64,000 nt of DNA, from positions 294,926 through 358,925 of the forward strand of contig NZ_CP084884.1 of NCBI RefSeq assembly GCF_013456555.2, given 5' to 3'. The translations under genes and the position numbers were made by a program. The stretch comes from Natrinema zhouii (GTDB lineage Archaea > Halobacteriota > Halobacteria > Halobacteriales > Natrialbaceae). Shown here one piece after another: positions 25,622 through 33,958 of the stretch. Below the pieces are notes generated by a model. The model made no database searches, was not told the DNA's origin, and saw only the letters and a list, made by a program, of their open reading frames with translations. Positions within the stretch are counted from its first letter, which is position 1; each line of letters begins with the position of its first letter.

Positions 25622-27622
25622 CTACGTCTCTGGAAGAGGATCAGGGTTGTTCTGTTTCTCTATGTCTGTCCCAAGGCTCCAGGTATCTTCCCCACTAGGG
25701 CCGATACGGGGATACGAACTATATTCACCCGGTAGTTCGCGGTGGTTGCCGGTTTGCAGTATGTCGATTGTGGCGAGAAGGTCAAGCCATTGCGGTTTGG
25801 TGAGTTCAACATCAACCCCTTCGGCATTACCTTCTCCGAGACGCATTTTTGCAAACACATTGTCTTCGTTCGAGGAAGTAATCTGCAGTATTAATGGTTC
25901 TTCTTCGCCAGAGCTGCCGGATATCCGGTGAGGCTCGTTCTCGGCATGATCGAACGGGTATGTCTCCAGATCAAGGACTTTTCCCTGACCAGAGACCTCA
26001 CCACCAGAAATTGTCTCAAGCGATACCAGCACAGTCTCCAGTTGTTTGACCTCATCACCAGCTAACCAGATGTAACCTCCCTCCCACGACCCGCGTCCAA
26101 AATGAAGCTTGAGAGCAAAGTCTCCATCCGCTTCGAAATCGGTGATAGTGAGGCGAACATAGCCTTGTTTCATCTCTGATGGGTTTTCGAACGGGTCCTC
26201 GCTATCATGGTAGGGATCAGCAGACCGTCCTTTGAGGAGATACGATCGAGCTTTTTTCCCTTGTTCAAACTCAGACTCTGGCGACCGGAGTGAGTTTGAA
26301 AAGGTTGCAGAGATCCAGCCATTTGTATCCGCTAATTCTGAATTGTCGGTCAGGAGATCCTGTGCATACTCGGCTGCATCTGAGTTCTTCAAGCGTTCAG
26401 CTTCTTCTTCAGTAACAAAGGGAGAGATGACATCCTGTCCTCGTTCAAGTGTGATGTCCCCGTAGCCGATTTTTCTGGGCCTGTATCTATCCATGTATCC
26501 ATCGTGCTGAGGGATCATATTCGTCGCTCGCCGAGCGAGGCTGACCGTCCCGTCCTCATCCACGGCCAGGATCCCTACTTCATCCAGTTCCTCATGCAGA
26601 GATAGAACGTTTAGACTCTCCTCTTCGAGGGGTTGAGGAACTGCAAGATAGAGCCGAGATAGGGTCTTTGTCTGGAGAAATTCAGAGAGCTGCCGAATCA
26701 TTCGGTCCCCGCCAAAGGATGATTCACCCTTTGCTTCAACGCCAATGACCTCGTTGAGATCCGGGGCCTCGACAGCATCTGTCGGGTCTGGACTTTCTGG
26801 GAATGCGAGGAGATCTATCGGGCGGAACGCTTGATCCGACTCCCGTACATTAGGGAGATACGCCTCGGGAAGACCCCCATACTCTCGCCAGATACAATGA
26901 CGGATCCACGGTTCTTCACGTCGCGCGAACACGGGGTCGGTCTCGCGAGAGAGGAGCTCAGCATCGCGCAAGATATGAGGGTCGTAGGCTTGGTCTGGGT
27001 CGATATTTTTCTCAATATCGTAGAGGACGCCTCCCCTGAGATTGAGCGGGACGTGGATAATTCCCATCTCCGTGGGGCAGCGAGCGCGTTGAAGCTCGGT
27101 CATAGCCTGTGTCAACGGAATCGGGGATTTTGAGTCTGCCACTGGCCCATCAAGTTTGGAGGAGATGTACTTCCGAATAGTAGCGGCCGCCGAAGTGCGA
27201 CGATTCAGAAATTCCTCTGGGAGCGCCTGTTCAATCGCATGATCGACGGTTTCCCGTGTATACTCCCCAGCAGTGATACCAGCACACAGCTTCTGACTGG
27301 TCTGGTTTAAAATGCCGATGTCTGGTTTGTTCGACCCATTGAGAACATTCTGGAGACCATCAACGGCATGGGATGCGAAGAAAATCCGATCTAGAGCACC
27401 GCTCTCCATGTATCGATGGCTCTGATCATAGAGAGTAGATCCAAAACCGACTCCAGATTTGTTTTTCAACTCAATCCCCCATACCTCGTTGTCCGGCGTC
27501 TTGGCAATCAGATCGATGCGTCCCGTTCCAAGATTCACCTCTCCTTCAACATCCATCCCTTTCTTAGTCTCTAACCAGTACCAGAGCCGTTCCTTCAGCA
27601 GAGCTTCAATAAATGCGGCCAT
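25622..27622 (-). CDS. Double PD-(D/E)XK nuclease-like protein
   Basis: 666 aa. Two endonuclease-like cores are visible. The first, within residues 20-60, reads RIDLIAKTPDNEVWGIELKN (D, then E-x-K). The second, near residues 260-300, reads FRPIDLLAFP followed by EVIGVEAKGES (D, then E-x-K), then an SRLYLAVPQPL strand. The C-terminal 200 residues are beta-rich and acidic with no motif I recognise, perhaps a recognition domain. Two nuclease folds in one chain suggest paired-strand cleavage or one active and one binding copy. It is first in the same-strand series leading to the Argonaute, 160 bp ahead of the GHKL gene. Confidence 0.65.
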   Translation of the reverse strand: MAAFIEALLKERLWYWLETKKGMDVEGEVNLGTGRIDLIAKTPDNEVWGIELKNKSGVGFGSTLYDQSHRYMESGALDRIFFASHAVDGLQNVLNGSNKPDIGILNQTSQKLCAGITAGEYTRETVDHAIEQALPEEFLNRRTSAAATIRKYISSKLDGPVADSKSPIPLTQAMTELQRARCPTEMGIIHVPLNLRGGVLYDIEKNIDPDQAYDPHILRDAELLSRETDPVFARREEPWIRHCIWREYGGLPEAYLPNVRESDQAFRPIDLLAFPESPDPTDAVEAPDLNEVIGVEAKGESSFGGDRMIRQLSEFLQTKTLSRLYLAVPQPLEEESLNVLSLHEELDEVGILAVDEDGTVSLARRATNMIPQHDGYMDRYRPRKIGYGDITLERGQDVISPFVTEEEAERLKNSDAAEYAQDLLTDNSELADTNGWISATFSNSLRSPESEFEQGKKARSYLLKGRSADPYHDSEDPFENPSEMKQGYVRLTITDFEADGDFALKLHFGRGSWEGGYIWLAGDEVKQLETVLVSLETISGGEVSGQGKVLDLETYPFDHAENEPHRISGSSGEEEPLILQITSSNEDNVFAKMRLGEGNAEGVDVELTKPQWLDLLATIDILQTGNHRELPGEYSSYPRIGPSGEDTWSLGTDIEKQNNPDPLPET

Positions 27623-27692
27623 TGAATTGTCACTATAAAATGGTAAGTCATCTATAAAAGATTATCTCTTTGAATCTCATGGTAGGATTCAG

Positions 27693-28625
27693 ATGAGAGA
27701 CGATAAGGTGCGTATCGAGATATGTGAAGCCCAAGACCACATCTATGACAAGACTAGGGCATGGGCAACATTTGATCCTGAATCCTATCAATCCTTTTTC
27801 CCGGATAGGTGTCGAGATTTTTACGGCGTTCCATCAGACAATGGACAGTACATTGCATGCTGGGCAGAGAACGAACGGGAATATTCCAAGGGTTACGAAC
27901 CAGCCGGAATCTGTCTTGTCAGCTCCCACAAGGTCGTTCAAGTAATCGAAGTTTCTGGCATCTCGGAAGCGGTTCCTGGGAATGATGGAACGATAGCAGC
28001 GCTAGGCGATCGAGGCGATACGTTCTATTTGTTCGATTCTAACGGCACGCAGCTTTTGAAAGAGTCCTTTGAGAGTAACACTGCAGCGTTAGCGATCTCA
28101 CCCAATGGTCAGTACGCTGCTCTGGCTACCGCGTTCCCAGACAACGCAGTTCACATCTACGAAACTCGAAACGGTCGATATCTTGGACGTACCGAAAACG
28201 TGTCTACCAGCGTTCTCGGCCATCTTCAGTTCACATCCCGTAATGACAAGAGAATCGTTGAGACATACAACATCGGTCCAGATTCGACATTAGATGTTGA
28301 CCCAAGGCGGAAGGAAGTATTGGATGAGATTCCCGTAGAGGCACAGTTAGATATGATGCAGTTGGAAGGAATTGCAATCGTTCCTGACTCGTCTATTGGG
28401 GAGTGGCATTTCGTCCCCAACGAAATACTGGAAGAAGTAAATGGGGCACTCCGGATTCCAGGCGTGGAACTTGTGATGAGTTGCGGCGAAAAAGTGGAAC
28501 CGCTTACTGCAGATTTGATTATCGACAACCCCCAGAACGCAGTGAAAGGGAGGTATGAGTTCTGTGAAAAGTGCAAATCATCGTCGGCCGCATATCCTAA
28601 TACGAAGGTAGAGCGGACACGTTGA
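27693..28625 (+). CDS. WD40-like propeller protein with Cys-rich tail
   Basis: 310 aa. Repeating beta-blade segments occur at the centre (LAISPNGQYAALATAFPDN, VHIYETRNGRYLG, FYLFDSNGTQLLKE), typical of WD40/YVTN-like propellers, though fewer blades than a full ring are clear. The C-terminus carries CGEKVEPLT and CEKCKSS, a likely four-cysteine zinc site of the kind seen in haloarchaeal zinc-ribbon tails. It is divergent from the double nuclease gene with a 70-bp shared promoter region. A sensing or scaffold role in the island is plausible, but no homologue is recognised. Confidence 0.6.
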   Translation: MRDDKVRIEICEAQDHIYDKTRAWATFDPESYQSFFPDRCRDFYGVPSDNGQYIACWAENEREYSKGYEPAGICLVSSHKVVQVIEVSGISEAVPGNDGTIAALGDRGDTFYLFDSNGTQLLKESFESNTAALAISPNGQYAALATAFPDNAVHIYETRNGRYLGRTENVSTSVLGHLQFTSRNDKRIVETYNIGPDSTLDVDPRRKEVLDEIPVEAQLDMMQLEGIAIVPDSSIGEWHFVPNEILEEVNGALRIPGVELVMSCGEKVEPLTADLIIDNPQNAVKGRYEFCEKCKSSSAAYPNTKVERTR

Positions 28626-28790
28626 CGCAAGGGAGTGAAGTCAACCGACACAAGTGAAGACGCTCTTTCTCCTACCCTACAATCACCCGATCGAGGAACA
28701 CCCTATTCGCCTCGTGGAACCTAACAACTCCGTCTCGCCCCGGACAGTGGATGGGTAACAAGCAGAGACACCTAGAGCGCCATCCAACTG

Positions 28791-29080
28791 GTGACAGATA
28801 CGGTCTCGGCACAACCGTCAGCCGATAAACTCGCACCACGAACGCGGCGAGCATGCGACGAAAAGATGGATGTCTCGCTAGCGAAGAAGGACGGCGTGTA
28901 CGAGGTTCATACCGAATCAAGGAATTTCTACGATGTCGCCGCTGAGACGAGTACCTGTCTCGACTGGCAGCGGTACGACCCGAAGAGGGCTGTAAGGATA
29001 TGCGTCGCGTCGATATCGAAATTGAGGCAGGGTACGTCCCAAGACCAGACGAACATCGTCCTCTCACGGAATCGAAATAG
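28791..29080 (+). pseudogene. Second SWIM zinc-finger copy, decayed
   Basis: From about 28840 the sequence parallels the SWIM gene at 15.2-15.8 kb: RTRRACDEKMDV matches RSRRTLSENMDA, GVYEVHTESRNFYDV matches SLYEVISESGNTYNV. At about 28985 the frame must shift by two bases to continue as EEGCKDMRRVDIEIEAGYVP, matching DDGCKHLRRVSLEIRTGLVP, ending at 29080. Zinc ligands are also lost: the first Cys of CxC is Ser and the final His is Asp. It is clearly non-functional. The two copies flank the Argonaute island. Confidence 0.7.
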
Positions 29081-29120
29081 CAGCCAAATTCGCTACTGTA
29101 GGCTGTCAGTAGCGGTTGAA

Positions 29121-29150
29121 CTTAACCAGAATCATAATATTAAGATTAAG
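29121..29150. repeat. AT-rich TTAA-block repeat, copy c
   Basis: CTTAACCAGAATCATAATAT followed by TAAGATTAAG, between the SWIM remnant and the ADP-ribosylglycohydrolase remnant. It shares the ATATTAAGATTAA core with copies d and g. Confidence 0.5.
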
Positions 29151-29173
29151 TGATAGACTGGGGCTTCGGAAAG

Positions 29174-30049
29174 CTAGCTAACGGAATCCTCGTCCACGGT
29201 GAATTCTGCAGTGATTAGTACCGACTCGAGGTGTTCGATTTCATCAGCACACTCCAACTCGCCGATCCATCGATCGAGGAGTGCATCTGCTCCGAAGCGA
29301 GCTCCCGCGATAGCTCCCGTAACTGCACCGACGGTGTCGGTGTCTTCTTCCATATTTACAGCAGAGACGATGGCTTCCTCCGCCGTGTCCGCTGTAAGTC
29401 CGTGATACAGCGATGTTTGCAGCGTATCGACCACGTAGCCGCTTGCACTGAGCGTGTCGGGATTGACACCGTCCGGAACGGAGCGTAACGCTGTGAGGAG
29501 TTCCTCGGGAGCATCGGCTTCGATATGATCGAGAGCGTCTCTGAGAGGAGTTGGTCGCTGGGCTACTAATTCTGCCAAAATGAGATTGAGCACGATGCAA
29601 CCATACGTGCAGCGCGGATCCGCGTGCGTGATCGCTGAAGACGTCGCACTCACACGTGCGAGGTCGCTCCACTCATCTCGAAAGGCGGCTGAATATGGTT
29701 CACAGCGCATGATACTCCCATTTCCGGCATTGCCCCCTTCAGCGCGGGACTCCCACACCTGCTGGCCAGCATCACGTCAGGATGCTCCGTGTTTGATGTT
29801 CTGGATGGCATCACTGGTCATCAGGCCAATATCGAACGGACCACCGTCATACCAGGCGACAAAGCGCTCAGCGATATCGTCCGGCCTGAACGCGTGATGC
29901 TCGGAAAGGCTTCGGGCAATACAAAGCGCCATTTCGGTATCGTCAGTAATGGTCCCTGCAGGCTGATTGTGCGTCCCGTGGCCCAGCATCCCTGTAACCG
30001 TCCCATGCGTCTGCGAGATCTGGTGTGAGGAACGGAATTCACTTCTTGG
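29174..30049 (-). pseudogene. ADP-ribosylglycohydrolase with in-frame TGA and lost 5' end
   Basis: The frame shows clear DraG/ARH motifs: GTHNQPAGTITDDTEMALC (metal site), FVAWYDGGPFDIGLMTSDA, GNAGNGSIMRC and the late TDTVGAVTGAIAGARFG. The frame is unbroken except for one TGA at 29777-29779, between HGAS and RDAGQQVW, where relatives continue without a stop. The first 25 or so residues of a normal ARH (the RCxGxLxGxAxGDAxG segment) are missing, because the sequence joins directly to the end of the KTSC gene. An intact enzyme would remove ADP-ribose from proteins or cleave related conjugates. Here it is probably dead, next to a SIR2 NAD-consuming system. Confidence 0.8.
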
Positions 30050-30050
30050 C

Positions 30051-30266
30051 CTAATGCCGGCCGTTTGGCTTATTGTCCAATACCTGATGTATGTATTTAC
30101 CGCGTGACTGTCCTGGGGTAGTAAACTCTTCCCAAACATGTCGTGGGCAATTTCCATACCACCACTCAGTTCCGTCCGTAAATCGAACGTAGATACGCTG
30201 TACATCTTCGTCGTACGCTTCAGCGACGATTCGTGAGGAGTGATGAACCGGGTCCCAGTCAAGCAC
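30051..30266 (-). CDS. KTSC-domain protein
   Basis: 71 aa, the whole chain being a KTSC domain: a core strand RIVAEAYDEDVQRIYVRFTD, then GTEWWYGNCPRHVWEEF and a terminal SRGKYIHQVL with the conserved Gly-Lys-Tyr. KTSC modules are small, often found with lysyl-tRNA synthetases or in phage and mobile genes, and their biochemistry is undefined. It starts 9 bp after the HerA stop and is likely the third gene of the SIR2-HerA transcript. Its end abuts the truncated ARH remnant. Confidence 0.85.
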   Translation of the reverse strand: MLDWDPVHHSSRIVAEAYDEDVQRIYVRFTDGTEWWYGNCPRHVWEEFTTPGQSRGKYIHQVLDNKPNGRH

Positions 30267-30275
30267 GATAATATC

Positions 30276-32027
30276 TTATTGATAGATATCCCGCCAAGAT
30301 GTCAAAACGTCTTCGACATCAGGAGCTTCGGGATTTGAACGCCATGGTTCTAGTGAGGGGTCCTCTGCTTCAGGCCAGGGGTTCGGTTTATCGAGGAAAG
30401 CCCGTACCGGCAATTCTACGGCTTCACCGCTAATGATTGCTTCATGCGTACGTAGCGATGGAAGAACGTCAGCGATGCCAGTGACAGTGTCGGGAAGCGC
30501 TGCCTTGATTGTTCCTTGATCTTCGGAGTTGGTGAGTCGAAGAGAAATAAGGGTTCCACACTGGGCCAATGCCGTCGCAGGAAGCTCTTTCGGGCGTTGA
30601 GTCACTGCCAGGAGTCCCACTCCGTACTTACGTCCTTCCCGTGCTATACGATTTGCTGCATCCCGCGTGAGACCATCCGCACTGTCGCTGAGGTATCGGT
30701 GGGCCTCCTCTAGAACTACCAGAACGGGAGATGGGCGCCCAATCCCCCTCCCATCGGCATCACTTCGCAATGCCAGTTCAAAAAGTAGGTCTAAAACAAC
30801 TCCAATGGCAATGTCGGCGGTCTGATTTGGGACACCACTAAAGTCGAGTACCGATATCGGTTTTTCGCCTCCAAGCCATCCTTTTGTGACTTCAACAAGT
30901 GGGTCCTCACCCGTCGGGTCTCCGAGTGGCCGCTGGAAGAACCGGAGTTGCGGGTCAAGTAATCCCAGTCGGAGATGTTCTGGGCTATTTCCGTAGTGGT
31001 TGTACTTCGGTCCTTTGTTTGGTGGCTGACCAGCTGGCCCGTATGGTTCGTACTGTGCTGGTTCAAGGTCGCCAGCGTCACCAGGGTCGGTCTGACATGC
31101 TGTTTCGGGGTCATCTGTTACTTGGCGAGTCTCTCGATTTTCCGCATCGATCTTGTGCCAAATTGAGCGTATGTCGAACGGAATCGGTGTCTCCGAACTC
31201 ACGGCAGTTGGATCGATGTCCAACCACTCCGCTTCCTTAGCAAAATCACCACGTGCTTCGGTTATGAGTTCCTCAAAACGGTTTTGAAATGTCTTATTCG
31301 GTTGACCGCCCACGAATATTTCCAAAATTTCCTCTGCAGGGAGTGCCCAATACGGAACTCGCAATTGGGCGTCTCCATCTGCAAAAACGCTGAGAACTGA
31401 TGCGATATCCTCTAACGCCGTCGCGTACTCTCCGTGTGGGTCTATGACGATAATGTTGCTAGCATTCCATCCTTCTTTTACGAAATTCTGCAGAAGAGAG
31501 GAAACGGCACTCGTCTTTCCCGAACCAGTGGACCCTACGATTGCTGCGTGTTGGACTACCAATTGCTCGGCGTTCAGAGTCACTGGGATGTCCTCGTCGA
31601 CAGAGAGACAACCTGCTCGGAACCGTTCGCCGTCAGAGAGCGGAAAAATCGACTTTAAATCTGACGACGTCGTGAAGTGAACAGGATCGTTCAATCCAGG
31701 ATACGACCCGACGCCACGTTGAAATTGTTCTGTTCCACGGTCGATCTGTCCAATCAATTCAACTCGTAGTCCGCGCTCGTCGTCAATTTGTGCGGCCGTC
31801 ATTTCAGAATCAGTAACCGATTCTGTGATGCTGACTTTGTTGACTGTCGCTACAAGATCCACCAACCCTTGCGGAATTCTGACTAACGACCCGACCTGCC
31901 CAATCGAGTGGAGATTCCCACGGTAGATGGGAGATGTCCCCGCCATCTCTTGGTCGAGGCCAACAGTGATAGAAGCACCGTTGACATCACGGACCCGACC
32001 AATCTGGGTGGGACTATCGTTAAACAT
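30276..32027 (-). CDS. herA: HerA-type ATPase of a SIR2-HerA system
   Basis: 583 aa. An N-terminal HAS-barrel-like domain (GRVRDVNGASITVGL) precedes the ATPase: Walker A AIVGSTGSGKTSAV, an acidic insertion of about 100 residues, Walker B VLVVLEEAHRYL, and the sensor AVTQRPKELP with an arginine-rich finger region. HerA forms hexameric rings that translocate DNA; with SIR2 partners it makes a supramolecular NADase or nuclease defence complex. The ATG overlaps the end of the SIR2 gene (ATG at 32027, SIR2 TAA at 32022-32020), which gives strong translational coupling. Confidence 0.92.
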   Translation of the reverse strand: MFNDSPTQIGRVRDVNGASITVGLDQEMAGTSPIYRGNLHSIGQVGSLVRIPQGLVDLVATVNKVSITESVTDSEMTAAQIDDERGLRVELIGQIDRGTEQFQRGVGSYPGLNDPVHFTTSSDLKSIFPLSDGERFRAGCLSVDEDIPVTLNAEQLVVQHAAIVGSTGSGKTSAVSSLLQNFVKEGWNASNIIVIDPHGEYATALEDIASVLSVFADGDAQLRVPYWALPAEEILEIFVGGQPNKTFQNRFEELITEARGDFAKEAEWLDIDPTAVSSETPIPFDIRSIWHKIDAENRETRQVTDDPETACQTDPGDAGDLEPAQYEPYGPAGQPPNKGPKYNHYGNSPEHLRLGLLDPQLRFFQRPLGDPTGEDPLVEVTKGWLGGEKPISVLDFSGVPNQTADIAIGVVLDLLFELALRSDADGRGIGRPSPVLVVLEEAHRYLSDSADGLTRDAANRIAREGRKYGVGLLAVTQRPKELPATALAQCGTLISLRLTNSEDQGTIKAALPDTVTGIADVLPSLRTHEAIISGEAVELPVRAFLDKPNPWPEAEDPSLEPWRSNPEAPDVEDVLTSWRDIYQ

Positions 32028-33237
32028 TGCTCTCCCCGAAACGACTAATCTCGTCTTCCTCTATGGACTCATCAAAACTACCCTCTTCGTCAGTTTCACT
32101 GAGCATTTCTGCCAGTTGCTCTTCCATCGTTTCCGATCTACGCTGCGTCTCGACAGACAAATTTCGAGCGAGATATTTCGAGAGATTTCGGAAGTCCCGC
32201 AGGGCCATCTTTCCATCTTTCCAGACCAAGTCTCCGTTTTCCGTTTCGTCTCTCGGAGTCTCCCACTCACCACGGTTGCCTCCGATAATAGCCTCGTGGG
32301 GGCCTATAGCCTGAATATTCGGTATCTTTTCGGCTCGCTCGGCAAGTTTCTCGGGTATCTCGGAATAGCAAAACGCGATAAACTCTGATCGTTTGCACCG
32401 AGTCGCGGCCTCAAAGATTATTTCGTTCAGGTGCTGGTCTCCGAATCCATATCCCGAAATGATGAGGATGGTCTCGTCTTCGTGTAGTGCCCGTCGGAAC
32501 CGATCTTGGAGCGCCAAGAAGGGAACTCTCCTTGACTCTTCGTACTTCCTGTCGGACGGATATATTGCGGCCGCACTTTCCTCTGCTTCTTGGCCGACCC
32601 GGACGATGTCACCGTCTTTCCGGACCCAGTTAATCGAGCCATGCACTTTCCACAGTCGCACGAATGACGACGGTATTTCATCGCCATTGGCACCTTTCGT
32701 CCGTTCGACGAGCTCCGTCTGGAACCGTGCGTTCAGGTTGCCGACGAACCCGTCGAAGTACCGCGCACCGACTTTCTCAAATGCAGTCTCTAACAATAGG
32801 TCGTAATTTACTGTGAACACTTCTACAGGACGATGGTAGTCTCCACGCGCTGCCCACGTGGCGAAATATAGCATCGGGTCGATGTCAGCCTGTTCAATAT
32901 CCAATGCCTGCACAATTTCTCGGCAAATTGCTTCGTCAAGAGCCGCCGCGTCTTCTGCCGTCAGATCATCGAGAGACTGCCCCTCGTTGACTAAGGCTGA
33001 AATAGACCTAATTCTACTTAATGCATCCTCTAGTTCGTTTTCAGCTAACTGATTCTCAAATGCCGCTGCGTGTTTCGTACTCAACTCTGAGAGAACCTCC
33101 CTTTGAAGGGCCGATACGTCCGACAGTCCACACGCAGAGGCAGCACCAGCACCGAGGAAGGTACAGACGTGACGCTCCCGCGTCGCTAACTTCGAACTGA
33201 GTGAATTTGCATACTCTATCGGGTTATGTGTAGTCAC
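32020..33237 (-). CDS. SIR2-family NADase of a SIR2-HerA system
   Basis: 405 aa starting at the GTG at 33237: a strong AGGAGG lies 8 bases ahead of it, whereas the alternative TTG at 33243 would be only 2 bases away. Motifs: the NAD-binding loop TFLGAGAASACGLSD, then EVFTVNYDLLLE, the catalytic-type LWKVHGSINW (His) and ISGYGFGDQHLNE. The C-terminal 100 residues are acidic and probably mediate HerA contact. In characterised SIR2-HerA pairs, phage infection triggers NAD depletion and cell death or DNA cleavage. The position at the island edge, upstream of HerA and KTSC, supports a complete system. Confidence 0.9.
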   Translation of the reverse strand: MTTHNPIEYANSLSSKLATRERHVCTFLGAGAASACGLSDVSALQREVLSELSTKHAAAFENQLAENELEDALSRIRSISALVNEGQSLDDLTAEDAAALDEAICREIVQALDIEQADIDPMLYFATWAARGDYHRPVEVFTVNYDLLLETAFEKVGARYFDGFVGNLNARFQTELVERTKGANGDEIPSSFVRLWKVHGSINWVRKDGDIVRVGQEAEESAAAIYPSDRKYEESRRVPFLALQDRFRRALHEDETILIISGYGFGDQHLNEIIFEAATRCKRSEFIAFCYSEIPEKLAERAEKIPNIQAIGPHEAIIGGNRGEWETPRDETENGDLVWKDGKMALRDFRNLSKYLARNLSVETQRRSETMEEQLAEMLSETDEEGSFDESIEEDEISRFGESNV

Positions 33238-33958
33238 GAGCAACTCCTCCTTTTCAGTTTAGAGCGAGTTCTGTCGGTTAGTGTTGCTTCGGAATTGCTG
33301 GACAATTCAATGTCTTTAATCTTGTTCATCTTCATTCCTGCTTTCGAACCCTATTATAATCCATAAGGGTGACATTGGATCCAATGGTATTGTAAATATC
33401 GGAATTAATTACTTACTCTCGCTTTGTCGAATACGGCTACATTTGGCTGGTGTCGCGACTCAAATGAGATTCTAACATAGAGACTCCATGAGAGGCATTT
33501 AATAGCTGATTGAAATATATTGCTGCTAAACGGTGATCTTTCATTTGAACAGTTACCAATTCCCCTGTATCGTTTGTAAATCACACTAAGCTGCCAACTT
33601 CTGAGAAGGATCCACAGTTTCGGAGTTTTGGTTGTGTTGTGTGCCTTATTTTCACTGCTGATGAGACCGGCTAGGTTCTCTTCCGGTGATGTGAGAGGAA
33701 ATCAGAATCGCTAGGCATCTCCCGTTTCATAACTATTCCCGGAGAACAGAAGGCACGCTTCAAAACCATCCTCCGAAGTTGTGGCCTTCAGGCCTAGGGC
33801 TTCGTATAGCCACATACAATTTATAAATTAGAGTGTCGCCGTTACATCCCTCCTATCCTTCGATATAGGAAGAATTCGAGAATCCAAATCTACTGTGTAT
33901 TAGACGAGTTGTACACAGTAGATTTACGTGGGTCGCCGCCGTCGGTCAAGCACGAACC
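33238..33958. other. Long AT-rich spacer between SIR2 and integrase
   Basis: No gene is found in about 720 bp of unusually AT-rich sequence. It holds the SIR2 ribosome-binding site at its left edge, a segment at 33755-33785 that resembles sequence at 12.72-12.75 kb, and a perfect inverted repeat just before the integrase. It may contain an attachment site or the scar of a past recombination. Confidence 0.5.
33886..33925. repeat. 14-bp perfect inverted repeat upstream of the integrase
   Basis: Arms AAATCTACTGTGTA (33886-33899) and TACACAGTAGATTT (33912-33925) are fully complementary around a 12-base spacer, ending 33 bases before the integrase ATG. The position suits an integrase operator or core recombination site. 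The CTACTGTGTA element recurs near 53.5 kb, beside the replication origin. Confidence 0.7.

Noticed and set aside
29777..29779. TGA read as selenocysteine in the ADP-ribosylglycohydrolase
   Set aside because: Haloarchaea are not known to use selenocysteine, no insertion-element-like hairpin is evident, and the gene also lacks its 5' end, so decay is simpler.
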